Source of the DNA: Minisyncoccota bacterium
GTDB lineage: Bacteria; Patescibacteriota; Microgenomatia; UBA1400; PJMF01
Reading direction: 5' to 3'
Assembly: GCA_014728425.1 (NCBI GenBank)
Contig: WJLO01000018.1
Span: 1 to 5,667, forward strand
DNA: 5,667 nt
Under the pieces are notes generated by a model. The model was not told the DNA's origin. It saw nothing but the letters and a program-made list of their open reading frames with translations, and ran no database searches. Numbering within the stretch: the first letter of the stretch is position 1; every line of letters starts with the position of its first letter. Positions 1-5,643 of the stretch are shown piece by piece. The position numbers and the translations under genes were made by a program.

Positions 1-142
1 AAACTGGACAAGTATAAATATTGGGCTTTTTAGCGCCAAAGGGATCATTTTTACAACCACAAAACATCTTGGAGTTGGTTTTTAATTCAGCGTGAATTTC
101 TAGACCTATAATGGGTTTTAAGCTATGAGCTTTATTTTTCAT
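1..142 (-). CDS. gatB: Asp-tRNA(Asn)/Glu-tRNA(Gln) amidotransferase subunit B, N-terminal fragment
   Basis: GatB binds the misacylated tRNA, phosphorylates the glutamate or aspartate side chain, and accepts ammonia delivered from GatA. Only the first 47 codons are present; the rest lies beyond the left edge. The translation begins [20 protein letters not shown] and continues with KMFCGC (residues 25-30) and YTCPV (43-47). This is the hallmark GatB start: a GLEIH block, then a Cys-x-Cys followed by a CPxC zinc site, of which C28, C30 and C45 are visible. The ATG at 140-142 overlaps the gatA stop (132-134) by 11 nt, so translation is probably coupled. A GGAG at 151-154 (minus strand) sits 8 nt before the ATG. 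No anomaly is seen in the visible part, and the identification is firm despite its shortness. Confidence 0.93.
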   Translation of the reverse strand, partial: MKNKAHSLKPIIGLEIHAELKTNSKMFCGCKNDPFGAKKPNIYTCPV

Positions 143-1520
143 GATGGTTTCTCCAGCTGTTCCAAGGGGTGTTCTTTTCAAAAGCATCAGCAACTTTAAT
201 TATAAGTTCTTCTTGCCACATTGGTGCTACAATGTTCATGCCTAAATAAAGATTGGTCTTGGGGTTACGATAACATGGTAGGCTAAGACCAGGTAATCCA
301 GCAATAGAACTGGGTTCTAACAACATGTCTTCAAGCTCACCAAACATCACTGCTCCTTGCGTGACACCAACCTTTTTGGCAAATCCAGGAGAGGTTGGCG
401 AGACCAGTACATCGTACTTTGTAAAAAGTTTAGCAAAATTTTGTAAAAACAAAGTGCGCACTTTTTGTGCTAAGTTGTAGTATTGATCAGCATAACCCTT
501 GCTAAGAGTAAAGGTGCCCAACATAATTCTTCTTTTAGCCTCATCCCCAAAATGGCTCCGGTCATGACCATAGCGAATGCCATCAAAACGAGCCAAGTTG
601 CTACTTACTTCACCGCGCTGGATAACTGTATAAACGCCAATAGCATAATGAGGATCTAAGGCTTGAGCAGGCTCAACTTTAGCTCCAAGATCGCTAAAGA
701 CCTGTAGCTGGTCTTTAAACTGAGTTTTAATTTTTTCTAGGCCTTCAATATCTAAGTAAAGTACCCCGATTTTTAGGTCTTTTAAAGGCTGGTTAAGTGC
801 TTGGGTGTAGTCTGGTACTGGTTGAGCGCTGGTAGTGGCATCATAGGGATCTTTACCAGCTAAGTGGTTTAGTAAAATAGCAGCATCCTCAACTGTTTTA
901 GTGATTGGGCCAGGGCTATCAGTAGATGAAGCCATAGCAATTACTCCAAAACGACTGACGCGCCCATAAGTGGGTTTTAAACCCACGCAGCCACACCAGC
1001 TTGCTGGTTGGCGAATAGAACCAGCGGTTTCACTGCCAATAGCAGCAATGCAAGCATCTGCAGCTACTACGGCGGCACTGCCTCCAGAAGAACCTCCAGG
1101 AAGATAGTCAGAATTACGAGGATTAAGTGTTCGGCCAAAGTCACTAGTTTCAGTACTAGAGCCATGAGCCCAAGCGTCCATATTGGTTTTACCAATGATT
1201 ACTCCACCGGCTTGTTGTAGTTTTTTGGTTACGGTTGATTCGTAAGAAGGCACAAAGTTATTTAGTACTTTTGAAGCTGCACTAGTGCGCATGTCTTGAG
1301 TGCAAAAGTTATCTTTAACAGCAATTGGTGCTCCGGCCAAAGGTTTTTGTTTTTTCTTTTGAGGATTTTTTAGTACTGTTTCATTTAAGCTTAAATAAAG
1401 ATTAAGTTTTTTGTCTTGATTTAAGATTGCTTGCTTAATATCAACATAAAGATCAGTTAAAGAAACTGTTTTTTGGTCAAGTTGATCAAGAGTTTGTTTA
1501 AGAGTTAACTGGTTAAGCAT
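132..1520 (-). CDS. gatA: Asp-tRNA(Asn)/Glu-tRNA(Gln) amidotransferase subunit A (amidase signature family)
   Basis: GatA hydrolyses glutamine to supply ammonia to GatB. With the start used here it has 462 residues, usual for the family. The Ser-cisSer-Lys triad is visible: K69 in APIAVKDN, S144 in [10 protein letters not shown] and S168 in [10 protein letters not shown]. The spacing between them equals that of Staphylococcus aureus GatA (K79, S154, S178, from memory). Further family blocks are [30 protein letters not shown] and the C-terminal [11 protein letters not shown]. An ATG 57 nt upstream (1575-1577) is in frame, but it would add 19 residues with no family counterpart and overlap gatC by 65 nt. 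The ATG at 1518-1520 gives [14 protein letters not shown], the normal family start, and overlaps the gatC stop by 8 nt. Oddity: the usual D-T-G-G-S before the nucleophile reads E-T-A-G-S. Other amidase-family enzymes are possible in principle, but the gatC/gatB context settles it. Confidence 0.96.
   Translation of the reverse strand: MLNQLTLKQTLDQLDQKTVSLTDLYVDIKQAILNQDKKLNLYLSLNETVLKNPQKKKQKPLAGAPIAVKDNFCTQDMRTSAASKVLNNFVPSYESTVTKKLQQAGGVIIGKTNMDAWAHGSSTETSDFGRTLNPRNSDYLPGGSSGGSAAVVAADACIAAIGSETAGSIRQPASWCGCVGLKPTYGRVSRFGVIAMASSTDSPGPITKTVEDAAILLNHLAGKDPYDATTSAQPVPDYTQALNQPLKDLKIGVLYLDIEGLEKIKTQFKDQLQVFSDLGAKVEPAQALDPHYAIGVYTVIQRGEVSSNLARFDGIRYGHDRSHFGDEAKRRIMLGTFTLSKGYADQYYNLAQKVRTLFLQNFAKLFTKYDVLVSPTSPGFAKKVGVTQGAVMFGELEDMLLEPSSIAGLPGLSLPCYRNPKTNLYLGMNIVAPMWQEELIIKVADAFEKNTPWNSWRNHHEK
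151..154 (-). promoter_or_regulatory. Shine-Dalgarno site of gatB
   Basis: GGAG on the minus strand, 8 nt before the gatB ATG, inside the 3' end of gatA. It supports the ATG at 140-142 as the gatB start. Confidence 0.6.
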
Positions 1521-1827
1521 GTTGTTTTTCAATAATTCTTGGTACCACAAAATATCCTTGATGGGTTTGTGAAGCATTTGCTAAAGCCTGTTCTTGAGTG
1601 AACATTTTTTCTTGGTCTACTTTGTCTGCTCGCAGAATGTTTTCTAAACCAGTAACTTGATGAGTGGGTTGAACATTTTTTGTTTTGAGGGATTTTAATT
1701 GATTAACTACAGCTAGGGTTTCGGTAAATGCTTGGGTTAACTCTTGTTCCTCCTTTTTGCTAATCGGAATATTAGCAAGCTGCGCTACATGTTTAACTTG
1801 ATGGGGTGAGATGGTTGTTTTTGCCAC
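1513..1827 (-). CDS. gatC: Asp-tRNA(Asn)/Glu-tRNA(Gln) amidotransferase subunit C
   Basis: GatC is the small subunit that wraps around GatA and helps it fold and bind GatB. It has 104 residues, slightly longer than the usual 95-100. Family marks are the N-terminal HVAQLANIPIS helix start with its acidic continuation (KKEEQEL), the central TGLENILRADKV block (residues about 59-70), and the C-terminal QGYFVVPRII. The start is GTG at 1825-1827; an in-frame TAA lies four codons upstream, and no better internal start precedes the conserved helix. No Shine-Dalgarno sequence is visible in the leader. It is first in the gatC-gatA-gatB operon, driven by the consensus promoter at 1870-1897, and its stop overlaps the gatA ATG. 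Confidence 0.94.
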   Translation of the reverse strand: MAKTTISPHQVKHVAQLANIPISKKEEQELTQAFTETLAVVNQLKSLKTKNVQPTHQVTGLENILRADKVDQEKMFTQEQALANASQTHQGYFVVPRIIEKQHA

Positions 1828-1869
1828 AGGAGTAGTTTAACAGAAATGTGTTGGATTTGCAGCATTGAT

Positions 1870-1897
1870 ATTATATGATATATTAAGTTAATGTCAA
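1870..1897 (-). promoter_or_regulatory. Sigma70-type promoter of the gatCAB operon
   Basis: On the minus strand, TTGACA (1892-1897) and TATAAT (1870-1875) are separated by 16 bp. Both hexamers match the consensus perfectly. Transcription should start near 1863, giving a leader of about 36 nt before the gatC GTG. Confidence 0.85.
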
Positions 1898-1906
1898 ACT
1901 ATAAGG

Positions 1907-1944
1907 AAAAATTCCAACCTAGACAATTTGCTAGCTGGTTGGAA
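1907..1944 (-). terminator. Intrinsic terminator of the lemA-htpX operon
   Basis: On the minus strand, TTCCAACC (1937-1944) pairs perfectly with GGTTGGAA (1912-1919) across a 17-nt loop, and is followed at once by TTTTT (1907-1911). It starts 19 nt after the htpX stop. The stem is only 8 bp with moderate GC, but geometry and position fit a Rho-independent terminator. It ends 10 bp before the gatC -35 box and so separates the two operons. Confidence 0.8.
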
Positions 1945-1963
1945 AAATTGATTGTTCCTCTTT

Positions 1964-2866
1964 TCAACTTCGCAAGGCCTGAATTCTCTTCTCTACTGGG
2001 GGGTGGGTCATAAATAAGTTGGCAAACCAGCCAACTCCAGGATGAGTGTTTTTTAAAGGATTGGCAATATAAAGGTGAGCTGTAGCTTTGTTAGCAGCTT
2101 CCAAAGGTTCGCGATCTTGGGAGATTTTTTCTAAAGCACGTGCTAGGCCTTTAGGGTTTTTTGTTATGGCAGTAGCACTAGCATCAGCAAGATATTCACG
2201 TCGGCGCGAGATTGCTAACTTAATGAGTTGGGCAATTAAAGGCGACAGCAAAGCCAACAATACTCCAGCAGCAAACATCACTATCTGCAACTGTCCCCCT
2301 CTTTTACGACCATTACGGCGCGAGCGACTACGAAAGGTCATTCGCAGCATCCAGTCAGCTAATAATGAAACTAAACCAACCAAAACCGTGACTAAGGACA
2401 TCAAGCGAATATCGTAGTTTTTAATGTGAGAAAGCTCATGAGCAATCACGCCTTCAATTTCAGCACGGTTTAAGCGGGACAGTAATCCAGTTGTGGCACA
2501 AATCACTGCATGCTTGGGATCTCTGCCAGTAGCAAAAGCGTTCATGGCCGTATCCTCAATGATATATAGCTTTGGTTTTGGCAACCGTTGACTTAAGGCA
2601 AGATTTTCTGCCACAGTGTAAAAATCAAAAAATTCTTGGCGAGTGGCTGGCTTAGCACCAGAGATGCCTAAAATGATCTTATCGCTCCAGTAATAACTAG
2701 CAAAAGACATTAAGCCAGAAACAATCAAAGCAATGCCAATAATATCTAAACCATAACCCAAGCCAGTAGCCATTACGTAAGTAGCACCAACAACAAACAC
2801 CATAAACAAGGTTATGATTAGCCATGAGCGGCGTTTATTATTGGCAACCAATTGATAGTGAGTCAT
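1964..2866 (-). CDS. htpX: HtpX-like membrane zinc metalloprotease (M48 family)
   Basis: Integral-membrane endopeptidase of the HtpX/M48 type, which in studied bacteria degrades damaged or misfolded membrane proteins. With the ATG at 2864-2866 it has 300 residues. Hydrophobic segments lie at about 14-35, 38-60, 156-175 and 192-219. The zinc site is H143-E144-L145-S146-H147 (HExxH), with E224 in SRRREYLADA as the likely third ligand; NAFATGRDP (from N109) is another family block, and the tail MTHPPVEKRIQAL is typical. A basic stretch of about 15 residues (RSRSRRNGRKR) separates the third and fourth hydrophobic segments and probably lies in the cytoplasm. A GTG 45 nt upstream is in frame but would run 38 nt into lemA and add a non-family extension. 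The start used is 7 nt after the lemA stop with no clear Shine-Dalgarno, suggesting coupling. The stop is TGA. Confidence 0.93.
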   Translation of the reverse strand: MTHYQLVANNKRRSWLIITLFMVFVVGATYVMATGLGYGLDIIGIALIVSGLMSFASYYWSDKIILGISGAKPATRQEFFDFYTVAENLALSQRLPKPKLYIIEDTAMNAFATGRDPKHAVICATTGLLSRLNRAEIEGVIAHELSHIKNYDIRLMSLVTVLVGLVSLLADWMLRMTFRSRSRRNGRKRGGQLQIVMFAAGVLLALLSPLIAQLIKLAISRRREYLADASATAITKNPKGLARALEKISQDREPLEAANKATAHLYIANPLKNTHPGVGWFANLFMTHPPVEKRIQALRS

Positions 2867-2873
2867 AGTTAAG

Positions 2874-3458
2874 TTAAATCTTAATCTTAACGTCTTTGGT
2901 CTCAGCTTCACTAACTTCTAGGTGATCTCCTCCCATTGGAGTGCTCAAACCTTTTTCGGGTTTAAAACCAAAGATGTCTGCCACGAATTTAGAAGGAACA
3001 GTTACTAGTTTCTCATTATAAGTTTGAGTTAAGTCAATCACGCTGCGACGGGCATAGCTAAGCTTATCAGCGGTATCTGTTAACTCATCCATAAACTTGG
3101 TAACGGTTTTATCTGCTTTAAGTTCAGGATTGCTTTCAACTGTAACTTGAATCTGTGGAATCGCAGTTTGTAGTTTGTCAATTGCTTTGTCAATATCACT
3201 AACCTTACCAGTTTTGGTAGCCTTAGCTACAGATTTTCTAGCTTGGGTTAGCATTTTAAAAACGTCTTTTTCGTGTTTAAGATAACCTTTAACACTAGAT
3301 TCCAAATTAGGAATCAGGCTTGCTTGGCGTTTAAGCTGATTACCGATTTCTTGAATACTAGCTTTGATTTGAGTTTTTAGGCGTTGCAGGATGTTGTAAA
3401 TTGAGACTACATAAAGTACTAAGCCAACTGCAACAATTCCAATAATCCACAATGGCAT
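2874..3458 (-). CDS. lemA: LemA family protein
   Basis: LemA-family protein of 194 residues, the usual length. One N-terminal hydrophobic segment (about 3-21) should anchor it in the membrane, and the rest is a predicted alpha-helical bundle. Family blocks are visible in order: QLKRQASLIPNLESSVKGYLKHEKDVF (41-67), ESNPELKADKTVTKFMDEL (108-126) and YNEKLVTVPSKFVADIFGFKP (147-167). The molecular function of the family is not settled. Being first in an operon with htpX, 7 nt apart, is a recurring arrangement and suggests a joint role at the membrane, for example as partner or adaptor of the protease; that is inference. The ATG is well supported by AAAGGAG, 6 nt upstream. The short tail after about residue 170 is acidic then lysine-rich and carries no recognised motif. 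Confidence 0.93.
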   Translation of the reverse strand: MPLWIIGIVAVGLVLYVVSIYNILQRLKTQIKASIQEIGNQLKRQASLIPNLESSVKGYLKHEKDVFKMLTQARKSVAKATKTGKVSDIDKAIDKLQTAIPQIQVTVESNPELKADKTVTKFMDELTDTADKLSYARRSVIDLTQTYNEKLVTVPSKFVADIFGFKPEKGLSTPMGGDHLEVSEAETKDVKIKI

Positions 3459-3464
3459 AAATTG

Positions 3465-3471
3465 CTCCTTT
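3465..3471 (-). promoter_or_regulatory. Shine-Dalgarno site of lemA
   Basis: AAAGGAG on the minus strand, 6 nt before the lemA ATG. It is the strongest ribosome-binding site in the window; most other genes here have a weak one or none. Confidence 0.8.
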
Positions 3472-3496
3472 GTTTAATTTTATTTAGTTAATTCTT

Positions 3497-3524
3497 ATTA
3501 TAGCTTGATAACTTAGTCTTGCAA
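3497..3524 (-). promoter_or_regulatory. Sigma70-type promoter of lemA-htpX
   Basis: On the minus strand, TTGCAA (3519-3524) and a perfect TATAAT (3497-3502) are separated by 16 bp. The predicted start near 3490 gives a leader of about 30 nt that contains the lemA Shine-Dalgarno site. Confidence 0.75.
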
Positions 3525-3599
3525 TGGGGAGGATTTCTGCACTTGGTTTGTTAGTTAGCTCGCAGTAGATTAAATAACTAGACTTAGCAAAGTTGCTTT

Positions 3600-3622
3600 A
3601 AGCTGTAACAGTTACTCAGCTT
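3600..3622 (+). promoter_or_regulatory. Inverted repeat upstream of the HAD gene (possible operator or leader hairpin)
   Basis: GTAAC-A-GTTAC (3605-3615) is a perfect dyad. It extends outward as AAGCT (3600-3604) against AGCTT (3618-3622), with TC at 3616-3617 bulged. A second dyad, AGCAA-AG-TTGCT, lies just upstream (3586-3597). The larger dyad ends 18 nt before the HAD ATG. It could be a protein-binding site or, with the TTTT that follows at 3621-3624, a weak terminator-like hairpin. No function can be assigned from sequence alone. Confidence 0.35.
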
Positions 3623-3640
3623 TTAAGTTTGTTTAGATCC

Positions 3641-4357
3641 ATGGTAGACAATAATTGCGACTTATCAAAAGTGAAAGTGATTGTTTGGGATGTAGAAGGA
3701 GTGCTTTATGATGCTCAAGCCAGAATTAAACAGTTACAAGCTTATATTGTTCAAGAGTTGCAAACCAAGCGACCTGATTTAGATCATCAGGCAGCCACTC
3801 GTCATTATCAAAAATTCCTTAATCAGCTAAACTCTAAAACCGCAGTTTTGGCAAAGATTTTACATCTTTCTTATTCTCAAGCAGCTAAATGTTTTGATCA
3901 ATTAGAGTTTAACCAACAGGTGGTTTCTCCAAACCCCCAATTAGTAAATTTTTTAAAACAACTAAAAGCGCAGAGTTATCAACAATATTTGTTTACTAAT
4001 TTGTTAAAGCATCAATTATTACAAGTGTTGCAGCTGCTTGGCTTTGAACTTTGGGAAATCCACTCAGTCTTTAAAGAGTTAATTACTTTAGAAAAACTCG
4101 TTCAACCCAAGCCGGCTTTATCTAACCTTAAACAGCTAATAAAACAAGCTAGAACCAGCAATAAGACTCTTGCTGCAGATAATTTTTTAATGGTTGGTGA
4201 TAGAGTTAAAGCAGACTTAGCTCCAGCTAAAAAGCTAGGCATGCAAACTGCTTTGATCAGTAATGGAAACTTGGCTAGCCTGCAACAAGCGCTAGCTCAT
4301 CGATTTGCAGATTTAGTGTTAACTAATCCCTTGCAGTTGAGCGGACTGTTTAGTTAA
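3641..4357 (+). CDS. HAD-superfamily hydrolase with atypical motif I
   Basis: Haloacid dehalogenase-fold protein, 238 residues, probably a small-molecule phosphatase with a helical C1-type cap (about residues 25-95). Motif I is VWDVEGVLYD with the nucleophile at D17. Motif II is LFTN (T119), motif III is probably K157 in QPKPAL, and motif IV is MVGDRVKADLAPAKKLG with D187 and D192. The residue two after the nucleophile, normally Asp and the general acid/base, is Glu (E19). Closest in style to HAD-IA enzymes such as 5'-nucleotidases or phosphoglycolate phosphatases; substrate unknown. A TTG 12 nt upstream could add four residues, but ATG is preferred; neither has a clear Shine-Dalgarno. It diverges from lemA and precedes an APH-fold kinase by 93 nt, perhaps in one transcript. 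Glutamine makes up about 11% of residues by hand count. Confidence 0.85.
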   Translation: MVDNNCDLSKVKVIVWDVEGVLYDAQARIKQLQAYIVQELQTKRPDLDHQAATRHYQKFLNQLNSKTAVLAKILHLSYSQAAKCFDQLEFNQQVVSPNPQLVNFLKQLKAQSYQQYLFTNLLKHQLLQVLQLLGFELWEIHSVFKELITLEKLVQPKPALSNLKQLIKQARTSNKTLAADNFLMVGDRVKADLAPAKKLGMQTALISNGNLASLQQALAHRFADLVLTNPLQLSGLFS

Positions 4358-4446
4358 GAATGATTTTTGGTTTAGCTTTGATCATCTCTCTTGCGATGTA
4401 ACAATTTACTGATAGTTAGGTTTGGTTACCTACTTAATAAGTATTT

Positions 4447-4450
4447 AGGA
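4447..4450 (+). promoter_or_regulatory. Possible Shine-Dalgarno site of the APH-like gene
   Basis: AGGA directly abuts the ATG at 4451, too close to serve it, but lies 9 nt before an in-frame GTG at 4460. If it is used, translation starts at the GTG and the protein is three residues shorter than annotated. Confidence 0.35.
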
Positions 4451-5479
4451 ATGGATCTTGTGAGCCAGCCTGCCTTTGCCCACAGCAATCATCAAGCCCA
4501 GCTCAATGATTATCAGTTATCTACTAGCAAGATAACTGCTCTTTTCAAATTTTTAAAGCCAGCTCAATCAATTGCTACAATCACTGCTAATCCTCAAGCT
4601 AACTCAAATTTAAGTTTTAAGATTACTTTAAATAATCAACAGAGCTATGGCCTTAAAGTGGCGGTTTTTCCTCAGCGGCGGTTTAAGTTAGCAGCAGAAA
4701 AAAACATTTTACAACAAAAAACAGATTATCCAGCTTTGCAGTTGGCTGACTTAGTGAAGGCTAATCTGACTAGAAATAATATTTTAGGTTACCCCTTTCT
4801 AGTTTATCAGTGGATCAAGGGTCAGAGCTTATTAGCTGCTTTAACAAAGAATGATCAGCCGGACTGGTCTAGTTTAGGTAAAGATTTAGCTAAAAGTCTA
4901 GCAAGTTTACAGCAAGTTACTTTTAAACAAGTTGCTGATCCAGGAGCAAATCAGGCTTATGCTAGTTGGCAAGATTATTTAGTGGCCAAAGCTAAGCCAA
5001 CTTTTAAGTATTTTCAGGTTTATGGCCATGAGTTGGCTGATTGGGTTGAAGATTATTTTCAAGACCAACTAAGCCAGCTAGTGGAACCAACCACTATTAG
5101 ATTGGTGCACCGGGATTTTAAAGCGCAAAATTTAATTGTTGATCACCAATATCAATTAGCAGGGGTAATTGATTTTGAGCATCATGTTACTGGTGACCAC
5201 TTGTTTGATTTAGCAGTGATTAATGAGTATTTTTTTCAGCAAGCCCCGGTTTTTAAAAAGGCTTTTTTAACTGAGTATCAGCGTTATTTTAATCTGCCAA
5301 TAGCTTTAGCTACCCGTTTGAGATTTTACAGTTTTGTGTTATATGCTGGCTATTTACAACGAGCTTTTGAACTGCAGGAGGTAACTCGATTTTGGAGTTA
5401 TGAGCAGGTTTTTACTAAGTTATTAGGCAGAAAGTTTCAAGTTAAAAATCCTCCAGATTGGGCTGGTAAAGCTAGCTAA
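4451..5479 (+). CDS. APH-fold phosphotransferase (aminoglycoside phosphotransferase/choline kinase-like), substrate unknown
   Basis: Soluble small-molecule kinase of the APH superfamily, 342 residues. The likely N-lobe ATP lysine is K69 (GLKVAV) with E83 (AAEKNIL). A hinge-like YQWIKGQSL spans 119-127. The catalytic loop HRDFKAQN has D222 as base and N227 as metal ligand, and the second metal ligand is D241 in GVIDFEHH, followed by GDHLFDLA (248-255). All catalytic residues are present, so it should be active. Relatives phosphorylate aminoglycosides, choline, homoserine, methylthioribose or sugars; nothing here tells which, and calling it an antibiotic-resistance gene would be unjustified. 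The start is uncertain: TTG at 4391, ATG at 4451 or GTG at 4460. The segment 4391-4450 shows no family similarity. It follows the HAD gene by 93 nt on the same strand, a kinase beside a probable phosphatase. About 9% of residues are glutamine. Confidence 0.85.
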   Translation: MDLVSQPAFAHSNHQAQLNDYQLSTSKITALFKFLKPAQSIATITANPQANSNLSFKITLNNQQSYGLKVAVFPQRRFKLAAEKNILQQKTDYPALQLADLVKANLTRNNILGYPFLVYQWIKGQSLLAALTKNDQPDWSSLGKDLAKSLASLQQVTFKQVADPGANQAYASWQDYLVAKAKPTFKYFQVYGHELADWVEDYFQDQLSQLVEPTTIRLVHRDFKAQNLIVDHQYQLAGVIDFEHHVTGDHLFDLAVINEYFFQQAPVFKKAFLTEYQRYFNLPIALATRLRFYSFVLYAGYLQRAFELQEVTRFWSYEQVFTKLLGRKFQVKNPPDWAGKAS

Positions 5480-5492
5480 TTTTATCTATAAT
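5464..5492 (+). promoter_or_regulatory. Possible promoter for the right-edge RNA-like region
   Basis: A perfect TATAAT (5487-5492) lies 17 bp after a poor TGGTAA (5464-5469) that falls in the last codons of the APH-like gene. A transcript would start near 5499 and run through the GGGCCCGTGG repeats. Only the -10 box is convincing in this AT-rich DNA. Confidence 0.3.
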
Positions 5493-5526
5493 ATGGCTTT
5501 TGAGATAGACCTGTTTAACAAAAAAA

Positions 5527-5545
5527 TTTTATTCAGGGCCCGTGG
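5527..5545 (+). repeat. 19-bp direct repeat, copy 1
   Basis: TTTTATTCAGGGCCCGTGG, identical to 5625-5643. Both copies are also preceded by CTRTTTAACA (5511-5520 and 5612-5621), with a 3-nt difference in the connecting A/T stretch. After the shared part this copy runs into a GC-rich hairpin rather than a tRNA-like D arm. Confidence 0.9.
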
Positions 5546-5546
5546 C

Positions 5547-5562
5547 CCCGGCGTTCGCCGGG
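5547..5562 (+). other. Strong GC hairpin after repeat copy 1
   Basis: CCCGGC and GCCGGG pair perfectly around GTTC. In an AT-rich spacer this stands out. It could help terminate transcription from the APH-like gene, but the nearest T-run (TTTTT, 5576-5580) is 13 nt downstream, too far for a classic intrinsic terminator. It may be part of a tRNA-like remnant. Confidence 0.6.
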
Positions 5563-5624
5563 ATATAGGAGATCGTTTTTAATAATGAGCTAGATTGGGC
5601 CTTATAAAAAGCTATTTAACATTA

Positions 5625-5643
5625 TTTTATTCAGGGCCCGTGG
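5625..5643 (+). repeat. 19-bp direct repeat, copy 2
   Basis: Second exact copy of TTTTATTCAGGGCCCGTGG, 98 bp after the first. The last ten bases form the first ten bases of the tRNA-like sequence that follows, so the repeat spans the upstream flank and the acceptor-stem strand. Confidence 0.9.

Noticed and set aside
1008..1220. Plus-strand open frame of about 70 codons inside gatA
   Set aside because: It lies wholly antisense to the most conserved part of gatA, has no recognisable protein character, and has no ribosome-binding site of note.
1521..1577. Longer GatA N-terminus starting at the ATG at 1575-1577
   Set aside because: The added 19 residues do not resemble GatA and would overlap gatC by 65 nt. 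The start at 1520 gives the family's normal N-terminus.
2088..2417. Plus-strand open frame of about 109 codons inside htpX
   Set aside because: It is antisense to the htpX catalytic region, and its serine/arginine-rich translation looks like a shadow of the coding strand.
2867..2911. Longer HtpX N-terminus starting at a GTG
   Set aside because: The extension is read through the lemA 3' end, is arginine/leucine-rich without family similarity, and a good ATG follows 7 nt after the lemA stop.
3543..3571. Possible plus-strand promoter for the HAD gene (TTGGTT, 17 bp, TAGATT)
   Set aside because: Both boxes are poor matches, and such pairs are expected by chance in AT-rich DNA. A promoter must exist near here, but I cannot place it.
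4451..5479. Aminoglycoside resistance gene
   Set aside because: The APH fold is shared by many metabolic kinases. No antibiotic-specific features, mobile element or resistance context are visible.
5547..5580. Intrinsic terminator of the plus-strand operon
   Set aside because: The hairpin is strong, but the T-run begins 13 nt after the stem, so I report it as a hairpin only.
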